From contig NZ_JBAJEY010000003.1 of assembly GCF_039822285.1 (NCBI RefSeq), positions 1 to 64,000 on the forward strand: DNA of 64,000 nt, written 5' to 3'. This DNA comes from Thiofaba sp039822285 (lineage in GTDB: Bacteria; Pseudomonadota; Gammaproteobacteria; Halothiobacillales; Halothiobacillaceae). The first letter of the stretch is position 1. Each line of letters opens with the position of its first letter. Positions 44,423 through 51,160 of this stretch are shown here, in pieces. The notes beneath the pieces are model-generated. The model did no database searches. It saw nothing but the letters and a program-made list of their open reading frames with translations, and was not told the origin of the DNA. The translations under genes were made by a program, and so were the position numbers.

Positions 44423-44833
44423 TTAGGATTTGCCCAGGTTCAAGGTGCGCAACATCAATTCCTTAGATGTATTTAACACCTGAACGTTCGTTTGGTAAGA
44501 GCGCGAGGCCGACATCATGTTGACGGTTTCCTCCACCACATCGACGTTGGAGCCGTAGACATAGCCTTGGGCATCGGCCAGGGGATGACCTGGGTCATAA
44601 CGCATCTGGACCGGCGCCCGGCTCTCCACGATGCCCGCCGTGTTGACGCCCGCACTGAGGGCGTCCTGGAAATGCGTGCGAAAGACCGGATGTCGCGCCT
44701 TGTAAGCCTCGGCCGCGCTGCCCGCGACGGTATCGGCGTTGGCCAGGTTGCTGGCGGTGGTGTTAAGGCGCGTCGTCTGCGCGCTCATGGCCGATCCCGA
44801 AATATCAAAGATCTTGAACAGGGACATGGTCAT
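44423..44833 (-). CDS. flgC: Flagellar proximal rod protein FlgC
   Basis: FlgC is a proximal rod subunit. The 136-residue protein starts MTMSLFKIFDISGSAMSAQTTRLNTTASNLANADT and ends YVYGSNVDVVEETVNMMSASRSYQTNVQVLNTSKELMLRTLNLGKS. Its ATG overlaps the flgB stop (ATGA); a second ATG two codons downstream is an alternative start. Confidence 0.96.
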   Translation of the reverse strand: MTMSLFKIFDISGSAMSAQTTRLNTTASNLANADTVAGSAAEAYKARHPVFRTHFQDALSAGVNTAGIVESRAPVQMRYDPGHPLADAQGYVYGSNVDVVEETVNMMSASRSYQTNVQVLNTSKELMLRTLNLGKS

Positions 44834-45225
44834 TCACCCTTCAACGCGCCCATGAGACCGGAAATTCGACCATTGAGAAAGGTCAAAGTTGCCTGGTACT
44901 GCACCGCGTTCTCGGCAAAGCGCGCCTGCTCCTGCTGGGCATCGACCGTATTGCCGTCCAGCGCGGGGTGCGTGGGGACGCGGTAGGCATGACGCACGCC
45001 CGGCAGGGGGTCTTCTGCGGCGGGAAGATGTCCCGCACGGGTTCTTTGCAGGCCCATCTCGGCCCCCTGGACATCACTCAGGGCTGCCCGGAAATCGATA
45101 TCGCGCGCCTTGTAATTCGGCGTGTCAGCATTGGCAAGGTTGGATGCCAGGACGTTTGCCCGCTGCGCTCGCAGCACCAGGGCCTCGTCATGGCTGGAAA
45201 AGATACGGTCGTGGATGGTGCTCAT
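44830..45225 (-). CDS. flgB: Flagellar proximal rod protein FlgB
   Basis: FlgB is the first rod subunit. The start at 45225 has AGGAGG 5 bp upstream and gives a 131-residue protein with LVLRAQRANVLASNLANADTPNYKARDIDFRAAL and a C-terminal RFAENAVQYQATLTFLNGRISGLMGALKGE. In-frame codons further upstream lie in the promoter region. It begins the flgBCDE operon, with a sigma-54 promoter directly upstream. Confidence 0.96.
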   Translation of the reverse strand: MSTIHDRIFSSHDEALVLRAQRANVLASNLANADTPNYKARDIDFRAALSDVQGAEMGLQRTRAGHLPAAEDPLPGVRHAYRVPTHPALDGNTVDAQQEQARFAENAVQYQATLTFLNGRISGLMGALKGE

Positions 45226-45261
45226 CGCAGCCTCCTGACATGGGATCACGCCCGAATCCCA

Positions 45262-45277
45262 AGCATCTATCATGCCA
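45262..45277 (-). promoter_or_regulatory. Sigma-54 promoter of flgBCDE
   Basis: On the minus strand TGGCATGATAGATGCT, with GG and GC spaced by ten bases and two mismatches to TGGCACG-N4-TTGCT. It lies in the 74-bp gap between cheR and flgB, 37 bp before the flgB start codon. Confidence 0.8.
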
Positions 45278-45299
45278 GCCAGGAGGGCCTACGGAGCCG

Positions 45300-46151
45300 T
45301 CAGGGTCTTCCGGCCGAGGCGGGCTGCTTGCGGTAGATGCCACCACCACGGGCCAGGCGGGCAAGCTGGTGCTTGAGCATGAGGGGCTCGGGGATCGTCT
45401 CGGAGGCACCCAGCACAAGATGCCCCCCCGGATGAAGGGTCTGCAGAAGGCGATCGAGGATATCCGCCTTGCGATCGCCCGTAAAATAAATCAATACGTT
45501 GCGACAGAAAATGACGTGGAATTTGCCAACGTGAGGGAAACTCGCAAGAAGGTTCAAGGGGCGGAACGTGATGCGCGCCGCGACCTCCGGCCTAACCCTC
45601 CATCCGCCCGCCGACTCGGTAAAGAACCGGCGTAGACGCACCTCATCCATGCCTCGCCGCAGGGCCAGAGCGTCGTACACCCCCTGCCGGGCAGTCTCCA
45701 GCGCAGCCGTGGAGATGTCAGTGGCCAATATTTTGACATCGAGATGCGAGCGAGGATACATCGCCGCAAACTCCTCGGCCAGGATACTCAGCGAATAGGG
45801 TTCCTGCCCTGTGGCGCAGGCGGCGGACCACACCGTCAAGGGGCCGTCATTCGACTGGGCGTGCTCCTTGAGGAGATGGTCGCGGAAGAATTCGAAGGGG
45901 AAGCGATCACGAAACCAGAGCGTTTCGTGGGTGGTCATCGACTCAATGATGCGCGGCCGCAGGCTGGCGCCACGCGGCCCCTGCAGTGCCGCGACGAGCT
46001 CCCCGAAGCTGGCCAGCCCTTCGCTGCGCATGAGGGGCGCCAAGCGAACCTCCAGCAGATAGCGCTTGTTGTCCGCGATGACGATCCCGCTTTCGCGCTC
46101 AATGAAGCGCTGCAGAAAGGCGAAGGCCTGCTCGTCGGCGGAGGACTGCAT
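45300..46151 (-). CDS. cheR: Chemotaxis protein methyltransferase CheR
   Basis: CheR methylates glutamates of chemoreceptors using SAM. The 283-residue protein has an N-terminal helical domain (FAFLQRFIERESGIVIADNKRYLLEVRLAPLMRSEG), the NTHETLWFRD-type segment TTHETLWFRDRFPFEFF, the SAM-binding WSAACATGQEPYSLSILAEE, and VIFCRNVLIYF. It starts at the cheV stop (TGATG). The placement of cheV-cheR beside flgB is typical of Vibrio, Pseudomonas and related gammaproteobacteria. Confidence 0.95.
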   Translation of the reverse strand: MQSSADEQAFAFLQRFIERESGIVIADNKRYLLEVRLAPLMRSEGLASFGELVAALQGPRGASLRPRIIESMTTHETLWFRDRFPFEFFRDHLLKEHAQSNDGPLTVWSAACATGQEPYSLSILAEEFAAMYPRSHLDVKILATDISTAALETARQGVYDALALRRGMDEVRLRRFFTESAGGWRVRPEVAARITFRPLNLLASFPHVGKFHVIFCRNVLIYFTGDRKADILDRLLQTLHPGGHLVLGASETIPEPLMLKHQLARLARGGGIYRKQPASAGRP

Positions 46152-47095
46152 CAGGCGTGGGCCTGAACATCGCGCAAGCGGTCAAGTACCGCCTGCGCGA
46201 GGTCATCGGGGTGGAACTTGGGGATAAAGCGGTTGGCCCCAACCTGCTTCACCATGGATTGGTTGAAGTTTCCGCTGAGCGAGGTGTGCAGTACGACGTA
46301 GAGATTCTGCAGGCGCTCGTCGCGGCGGATTTCGGACGTCAGGGTGTAACCATCCATCATCGGCATTTCGATATCGGAAATCACCATGAGCAGCTGGTCC
46401 AGCTGGTCGCTCCCCGTGGAGGCCCACTTCTTGAGCAGATTGAGCGCCTCGGCGCCATTCTTGACCAGGACCGACGGCAGCCCCATCTCATCCAGGGTAT
46501 GTTTGACCTGGTTACGCGCCACGAAGGAATCATCCGCGACCAACACCTTCATGTTGCCATGCGGCCCGGTCTGCACGACCTCGTGCATCAGGTCCTCGGA
46601 GATATGCGTCGAAATGCCGACCACGGTGCTGAAGATCTGCTCGACATCGATGATCTCCACCAGTTGCCCGTCCACACGCGTCACCGCCGTCACGTAGTTC
46701 GTGGCGCTGGTGCCAACGGGAGGCGGCATGATCTCCTGCCAGCTCAGGTTGACGATCCGGTCGACCGAGCGCACCAGGAAGCCCTGCACGGCGCGGTTGT
46801 ATTCGGTGATGATGACGAAGGCATTCTCGATCTCCTCCGGCGCCACCCCGGGCATGCCGATGGCCTCTGCAAGATCGATGATGGTGAGCGTGTGACCACG
46901 AACGTCGGCAATGCCCTTGATGGCCGGATTGGCCTTGGGGACCGGGGTCAGAGGCGGACAGCGCAGCACTTCCCGCACCTTGAAGACGTTGATGCCAAAG
47001 CGTTGCTTGCCATCCAGGCCGAAGATCAGCAGTTCAAGACGGTTATGCCCCGCAAGCTTGGTCCGGGAGTCAACCGTTGCCAAAACATCTTTCAT
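46151..47095 (-). CDS. cheV: Chemotaxis coupling protein CheV (CheW-receiver)
   Basis: CheV couples receptors to CheA and can adapt the signal through phosphorylation. The 314-residue protein has a CheW-like domain (residues 20-160: LLIFGLDGKQRFGINVFKVREVLRCPPLTPVP and HTLTIIDLAEAIGMP) and a receiver domain (residues 180-305) with VLVADDSFVARNQV, the phosphoacceptor Asp in VISDIEMPMMDGY, and a Lys in the RFIPKFHPDDL segment. The start at 47095 has GGAACC upstream. Codons further upstream belong to repeat copy C and are rejected. Confidence 0.95.
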   Translation of the reverse strand: MKDVLATVDSRTKLAGHNRLELLIFGLDGKQRFGINVFKVREVLRCPPLTPVPKANPAIKGIADVRGHTLTIIDLAEAIGMPGVAPEEIENAFVIITEYNRAVQGFLVRSVDRIVNLSWQEIMPPPVGTSATNYVTAVTRVDGQLVEIIDVEQIFSTVVGISTHISEDLMHEVVQTGPHGNMKVLVADDSFVARNQVKHTLDEMGLPSVLVKNGAEALNLLKKWASTGSDQLDQLLMVISDIEMPMMDGYTLTSEIRRDERLQNLYVVLHTSLSGNFNQSMVKQVGANRFIPKFHPDDLAQAVLDRLRDVQAHA

Positions 47096-47121
47096 GCACA
47101 GGTTCCATGAATGAGCAGAAT

Positions 47122-47280
47122 ATTGAAAAAGGGCATCGTGCCGTTTTTCAACTCGTCTTGTCGCGGCACATGTCCGCGACAGACCGCGAAGATCAATCAC
47201 TTATCGTGATTGATCTTCGTGCAAGCCATCCTTGGCCTGCCCTCACAGGCCGTTGAAAGCGGTTTTCAACGGCCTGTGAG
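47122..47280 (-). repeat. Multi-hairpin dispersed repeat, copy C
   Basis: Five hairpins on the plus-strand map: H1 ATTGAAAAAGGGC/GCCGTTTTTCAAC (47122-47152, one G-G and one A-C mismatch), H2 GTCGCGG/CCGCGAC (47160-47180), H3 GAAGATCAATCAC/GTGATTGATCTTC (47188-47218), H4 GCAAGCCA/TGGCCTGC (47221-47240), and H5, a perfect 17-bp stem, CTCACAGGCCGTTGAAA/TTTCAACGGCCTGTGAG (47242-47280). It fills most of the divergent gap between cheV and flgA and begins 26 bp before the cheV start, so both genes must be expressed across or from it. Confidence 0.88.
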
Positions 47281-47357
47281 GTCATGGATCATGTCGGCAC
47301 ACATGCCTGCAACTTGAGCACATCCGATCTTGGCCCGCAATGTGCAAGGTCTTTGGC

Positions 47358-48083
47358 ATGAATATCCGCAGCCTTGTCCCATCAAATCTCGGCATGCTGG
47401 CAGCACTGCTGGCCTGGCAGGGGTTGTTCGTCCCCTCGATCGCCCATGCTGCCCATTCGCTCGACGACATCAACGCCACCGTCCGCCAATTTATCGACGA
47501 ATCCCTGCCGCCCCGCCCGGACATGCGCAGGGAGGTCCAGATCAACCCGCTGGACCCAAGGCTGCGCCTTGCCGAATGCGACAAGCCACTGCAGGCCTTT
47601 ACCCCCGGCAGCCAGCTCGGCGGCGGATCGCTCACCGTGGGCGTGCGCTGCGAAGGCAGCAGCCCGTGGAAGATCTATGTCTCGGCCCGGATCAAAGTCT
47701 TCCGCCCGGTAGTCATCGCGAACCGCCCCCTGCCCAAGGGAAGCCCAGTCAACCTCGCTGATGTTGAACTCCAGGAGAGGGACATCACACGCCTGACGGA
47801 CGGATTCTTCACCGATCCTCACGCCTTGGCCGGCATGCTCGCCAAGCGGCCGCTGGCCAGCGGAGAGATCCTGAGCACGTCCAATCTACAGGCTCCAACC
47901 CTGGTCAACAAGGGCGACAAGGTGCGCATCGTCGCCCGCCCGGGGGCCTTCGAGGTGATCATGATGGGCGAGGCCATGCGCGACGGAGGGCTGAGGGATC
48001 GCATCCCGGTGCGGAACCTTAGTTCCGGACGCGTCGTCGAAGCCATCATCAGCGGTGCCGGCGAAGTGGAGATCGTGTTTTGA
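47358..48083 (+). CDS. flgA: Flagellar P-ring chaperone FlgA
   Basis: FlgA is a periplasmic chaperone for P-ring (FlgI) assembly. The 241-residue precursor has a signal peptide (MNIRSLVPSNLGMLAALLAW and following hydrophobic residues to AHA) and a C-terminal SAF-like domain (RPVVIANRPLPKGSPVNLADVELQERDITRL, ALAGMLAKRPLASGEIL, LVNKGDKVRIVARPGAFEVIMMGEAMRDGGLRDRIPVRNLSSGRVVEAIISGAGEVEI). An ATG six codons upstream is an alternative start. Multi-hairpin repeats flank the gene on both sides in the same orientation. Confidence 0.95.
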   Translation: MNIRSLVPSNLGMLAALLAWQGLFVPSIAHAAHSLDDINATVRQFIDESLPPRPDMRREVQINPLDPRLRLAECDKPLQAFTPGSQLGGGSLTVGVRCEGSSPWKIYVSARIKVFRPVVIANRPLPKGSPVNLADVELQERDITRLTDGFFTDPHALAGMLAKRPLASGEILSTSNLQAPTLVNKGDKVRIVARPGAFEVIMMGEAMRDGGLRDRIPVRNLSSGRVVEAIISGAGEVEIVF

Positions 48084-48119
48084 GGCGCCGCCGACAATGT
48101 CGCCTCTGCCCATAACAGG

Positions 48120-48283
48120 ATGTTGAAAAAGGGCATGACGCCCTTTTTCAACTCATCTCGTCGCGGCACATGTCCGCGATGGCCCCCGAAGATCAACCAC
48201 TTATCGTGATTGACCTTCGTGAAAGCCATCCTTGGGCTTGCTTTAGCAGGCCGCTGAAAAACGCTTTCAACGGCCTGCTAAAG
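48120..48283 (-). repeat. Multi-hairpin dispersed repeat, copy D
   Basis: H1 GTTGAAAAAGGGC/GCCCTTTTTCAAC (48122-48152), H2 GTCGCGG/CCGCGAT (48160-48180), H3 GAAGATCAACCAC/GTGATTGACCTTC (48188-48218, two A-C positions on plus that are G-U on minus), a weak H4 (about 48221-48240), and H5 CTTTAGCAGGCCGCTGAAA/TTTCAACGGCCTGCTAAAG (48241-48283, one mismatch). It lies between flgA and flgM, and its last five bases form the first part of the flgM sigma-28 promoter. Confidence 0.88.
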
Positions 48284-48305
48284 TTTCCGCGGCTGCTTCC
48301 GATAT
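48279..48305 (+). promoter_or_regulatory. Sigma-28 (FliA) promoter of flgMN
   Basis: TAAAGTTT (48279-48286), an 11-bp spacer, then TCCGATAT (48298-48305), 14 of 16 bases of the FliA consensus. The TAAAG part is the terminal arm of repeat copy D. FliA-driven flgM gives the usual feedback loop, since FlgM inhibits FliA. Confidence 0.85.
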
Positions 48306-48346
48306 ACTGCTTACTAAAAGGGGCATGACGCCCGGGGAGAACCCAC

Positions 48347-48655
48347 ATGACCAGTATCGACAACCTGACAGGCCGCCCCCGTCCGCTGGAGACATCCATC
48401 AGCGAGCGGAGCCGCGCAGGTTCGGCCGCCGGCAACAGCAAGCCGACTGGCGAAGCGGCCGCAGACAGCATCACTCTGACCGAAACGGGCAGTCAGATCA
48501 CGGCGGCGAGCCGCGAGATGGCTGCTACCCCCGCCTTCGACAGCGCCAAGGTGGAGCGCATCAAGGCGCTGATCGCCGAAGGGCGCTACGCCATCGATCC
48601 CCAGCGCATCGCGAACCGCTTCATCGAGCTCGAGTCATCCCTCGGCAAGGCGTGA
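48347..48655 (+). CDS. flgM: Anti-sigma-28 factor FlgM
   Basis: FlgM binds FliA and blocks late flagellar genes until it is exported through the completed hook. The 102-residue protein is polar and probably disordered in the N-terminal half (PLETSISERSRAGSAAGNSKPTGEAAADSITLTETG), with the conserved sigma-binding helices at the C terminus (FDSAKVERIKALIAEGRYAIDPQRIANRFIELESSL). GGGGAG precedes the ATG. It is followed by flgN with a one-base overlap. Confidence 0.95.
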   Translation: MTSIDNLTGRPRPLETSISERSRAGSAAGNSKPTGEAAADSITLTETGSQITAASREMAATPAFDSAKVERIKALIAEGRYAIDPQRIANRFIELESSLGKA

Positions 48656-49131
48656 TGACGGAATCCACACCGCCTTCGCCATGCACCTTCCTGCGCTCGG
48701 CGCTGGAGGGGTTGCATGCCGGACTAGAACAACTGGCCGAGCTTCAGGGAAGGCTCGATGACGCGCTCCCCCGCAACACCCTGCCCCCGGAGCTGCTGCA
48801 GCATTACAGCCAGCAGCTTGACCGCCTGCTTGAGGCCGAGACGCTCAGGACCCAGGCCCTGGAGATGCTCGGGTTCGGCACCAACCAAATGAACGATGCG
48901 CTGGGCTCTTGCCCATCCGCTGATCTCGCACCGCTGTGGGAATCCATCCGGGAAAGACTCCCCCTGGTCGCCCTCAACAACCGCAAGCACGCCCAGGTCC
49001 TTCACAAGGCTTCAGCCAGCATCTATGCGGGCCTTGGCCTGCTTGGCGTCCTGCCGGCGCAACCTCCCCTCTACGGCCCGAGTGGCCAGCGGGAAACCCC
49101 GCCCAGCGGCCGGACCCTCGGCTCCGCCTGA
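48655..49131 (+). CDS. flgN: Flagellar export chaperone FlgN
   Basis: FlgN is the cytoplasmic chaperone for FlgK and FlgL. The 158-residue protein starts MTESTPPSPCTFLRSALEGL, with the ATG sharing one base with the flgM stop (TGATG). It is predicted to be mainly helical: LHAGLEQLAELQGRLDDALPRNT, LLQHYSQQLDRLLEAETLRTQALEMLGFG, and LPLVALNNRKHAQVLHKASASIYAGLGLLG, the last including the family's NxxN-type pattern. The assignment rests on this pattern and on its position after flgM; primary similarity in the family is low. Confidence 0.88.
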   Translation: MTESTPPSPCTFLRSALEGLHAGLEQLAELQGRLDDALPRNTLPPELLQHYSQQLDRLLEAETLRTQALEMLGFGTNQMNDALGSCPSADLAPLWESIRERLPLVALNNRKHAQVLHKASASIYAGLGLLGVLPAQPPLYGPSGQRETPPSGRTLGSA

Positions 49132-49143
49132 TTCCCCCTCGGG

Positions 49144-49335
49144 CTACTTCCCCCCGGCCAGGATCCAGCCGGTCAGGGAGGCAAAGGTCAGCAGGAAGCC
49201 GACCGGCACGATGCCGATGAAGTAGACCGCAAGCTCGCTCTCGGCATCGATGAACATGGCCGTGAAGCCGACCCCCACCCCGACGAGGGTAAGGATGATG
49301 CCGAGCACGAGCATGATCTTGAAGGCGCGGTTCAT
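49144..49335 (-). CDS. Small two-helix membrane protein, function unknown
   Basis: A 63-residue protein, MNRAFKIMLVLGIILTLVGVG..., with two predicted membrane helices (about residues 7-28 and 38-60) joined by the short acidic stretch FIDAESELAV, ending GWILAGGK. AGGAACGAACC before the ATG gives a good ribosome-binding site, and the frame upstream runs into the tRNA genes, which fixes this start. I do not recognise the family. It lies convergent with flgN and after the tRNA-Ala genes. Confidence 0.7.
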   Translation of the reverse strand: MNRAFKIMLVLGIILTLVGVGVGFTAMFIDAESELAVYFIGIVPVGFLLTFASLTGWILAGGK

Positions 49336-49402
49336 GGTTCGTTCCTGTGTAAGATTCCGCCAGCCTGCCATCGAAGGCCGAAATGGGAAAGCCCGGAAAC
49401 AA

Positions 49403-49433
49403 AAAGGCCCGAATGCTTGCATTCGGGCCTTTG
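49403..49433 (-). terminator. Rho-independent terminator of the tRNA-Ala pair
   Basis: On the minus strand AAAGGCCCGAATGC pairs with GCATTCGGGCCTTT (two-base loop) and is followed by TTGTTTCC. It lies 7 bp after the second tRNA gene and is also upstream of the small membrane-protein gene. Confidence 0.85.
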
Positions 49434-49439
49434 GGTGTT

Positions 49440-49515
<76 letters not shown>

Positions 49516-49532
49516 GAAAACGGGAAATTGGA

Positions 49533-49608
<76 letters not shown>

Positions 49609-49629
49609 ACAGCGTTGGGATGGGTGCGC

Positions 49630-49658
49630 ATCTTACGCACCCATCCCGGCATCGTCAA
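49630..49658 (-). promoter_or_regulatory. Promoter of the tRNA-Ala pair, inside a palindrome
   Basis: On the minus strand TTGACG (49653-49658) and TAAGAT (49630-49635) with exactly 17 bp between them. The -35 overlaps the gltX stop codon. The start region is GC-rich (GCGCACCC), like a stringent-response discriminator. The -10 lies in the loop of a perfect 12-bp inverted repeat (GGGATGGGTGCG / CGCACCCATCCC, 49617-49647). Confidence 0.75.
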
Positions 49659-51082
49659 GCCGATTTTGACGCCTCGATGAAGGAAATGGCCTTCTGCAGC
49701 CGTACAAGGCTGCGCTCGCGTCCAACCAGGGCGAGCGTGGTGTCGATCGACGGCGAGGCGGTGGAGCCGGTCAGGGCGACCCGCAGCGGCTGGGCGAGCT
49801 GGGGGAACTTGATGCCGAGCGCCTTGACCAGGTCCTTGATCAGGGTCTCAAGCACCGGCACGCGCCAGTCCTGCACCTGCTCCAGGGCCTCGACCACAGC
49901 ACGCAGGATGGGCTCAGCCGCGGCGTTCAGGTGCTTGGCCGCAGCCTCCTCGTCGTAACCGAGTTCATCGCGGAAGTAGCAGGCCGCCTGCTGAGCCATC
50001 TCGACCAGGGTGCGGGCGCGCTCGCGCAGGGCAACGACCACGTCCTCCAGTGCCGGCCCCTCCGCGGGGTCAACCCCAAGGTTGCCCAAATGCCAGCTCA
50101 GGTAGCGGGCCACGTGCGATGGATCGCTGGTCTTGAGGTAGTGCTGGTTGAGCCACAAGAGCTTGTCCGGGTTGATCGCCGAGGCGGACTGGTTGACATC
50201 GGCCACGTCGAACAGGCGGATCATCTCCTCGCGGCTGAACACCTCCTGATCGCCGTGGGACCAGCCAAGACGCACCAGGTAGTTGAGCAGGGCCTCGGGC
50301 AGATAGCCCTCCTCGTGATACTGCATCACGCTCACCGCACCGTGGCGCTTGGAGAGCTTGGCGCCATCCGGACCGAGGATCATCGGCAGGTGGGCATACA
50401 CCGGCGGTTCGGCCCCCATGGCACGGAAGATATTGATCTGGCGTGGGGTGTTGTTGAGGTGGTCGTCGCCGCGGATGACGTGGGTGATGCCCATGTCGTA
50501 GTCGTCCACCACCACGGTCAGGTTGTAGGTGGGGGTGCCATCCGAACGGGCGATGATCAGATCATCCAGCTCCTCGTTACGGATAACCACCCGCCCGCGC
50601 ACCATGTCCTCGATTACCACCTCGCCGTCGAGCGGGTTTTTGAAGCGCACCACGGGCTGCACCCCTGCCGGCGGCTCGGGCAGTACCTTGCCGGGCTCCG
50701 GGCGCCAGCGGCCGTCGTAACGCGGCTTCTCGCCACGCGCCATCTGCGCCTCGCGAAGGGCATCCAGCTCCTCGCGCGGCATGTAGCAGTAGTAGGCATG
50801 GCCGCTGGCGAGCAGCTGCTGGATGACTTCCTTGTAGCGATCGAAACGCTGGGTCTGGTAGAACGGCCCCTCGTCGTATTCGAGGTTGAGCCACGTCATG
50901 CCCTCGAGGATCGCGTTGACCGACTCGGGCGTGGAGCGCTCGAGGTCGGTATCCTCGATGCGCAGAATAAAGTCGCCGCCGTGACGCCGTGCATACAGGT
51001 AGGAGAACAGCGCGGTACGTGCGCCGCCGATGTGCAGGTAACCGGTGGGACTGGGGGCGAAGCGGGTGCGAATCTTCTTCAT
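49655..51082 (-). CDS. gltX: Glutamyl-tRNA synthetase
   Basis: GltX charges tRNA-Glu. The 475-residue class I synthetase has the HIGH-type motif SPTGYLHIGGARTALF (HIGG), the KMSKS-type motif GAKLSKRHGAVSV, and the family blocks LRIEDTDLERSTPES and DDHLNNTPRQINIFRAMG. Length is normal. The start at 51082 (MKKIRTRFAPSPTG) is standard. Its stop codon overlaps the -35 of the tRNA-Ala promoter. Confidence 0.97.
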   Translation of the reverse strand: MKKIRTRFAPSPTGYLHIGGARTALFSYLYARRHGGDFILRIEDTDLERSTPESVNAILEGMTWLNLEYDEGPFYQTQRFDRYKEVIQQLLASGHAYYCYMPREELDALREAQMARGEKPRYDGRWRPEPGKVLPEPPAGVQPVVRFKNPLDGEVVIEDMVRGRVVIRNEELDDLIIARSDGTPTYNLTVVVDDYDMGITHVIRGDDHLNNTPRQINIFRAMGAEPPVYAHLPMILGPDGAKLSKRHGAVSVMQYHEEGYLPEALLNYLVRLGWSHGDQEVFSREEMIRLFDVADVNQSASAINPDKLLWLNQHYLKTSDPSHVARYLSWHLGNLGVDPAEGPALEDVVVALRERARTLVEMAQQAACYFRDELGYDEEAAAKHLNAAAEPILRAVVEALEQVQDWRVPVLETLIKDLVKALGIKFPQLAQPLRVALTGSTASPSIDTTLALVGRERSLVRLQKAISFIEASKSA

Positions 51083-51160
51083 GACGGGCTCGAAGGATAG
51101 GGATGCCAGGCTCGCAGCGCGAGCGACGAGGATGCGCAGTTTAGCAAAGCCGGAAGGGGG

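Noticed and set aside
47295..47311. Possible sigma-54 promoter before flgA (GGCACACATGCCTGC)
   Set aside because: The GG and GC elements are eleven bases apart rather than ten, a spacing sigma-54 does not tolerate well.
47819..48229. A shared peptide containing NHDKWLIFG and RGHVPRRDELKKG in frames at 30.9 and 48.1 kb
   Set aside because: It comes from translating the multi-hairpin repeat. The conservation is explained by DNA structure, the frames differ in extent, and no start or ribosome-binding site is shared.
15660..48283. CRISPR array or tandem repeat
   Set aside because: The repeats are far apart, in both orientations, contain several hairpins each, and have no spacers.
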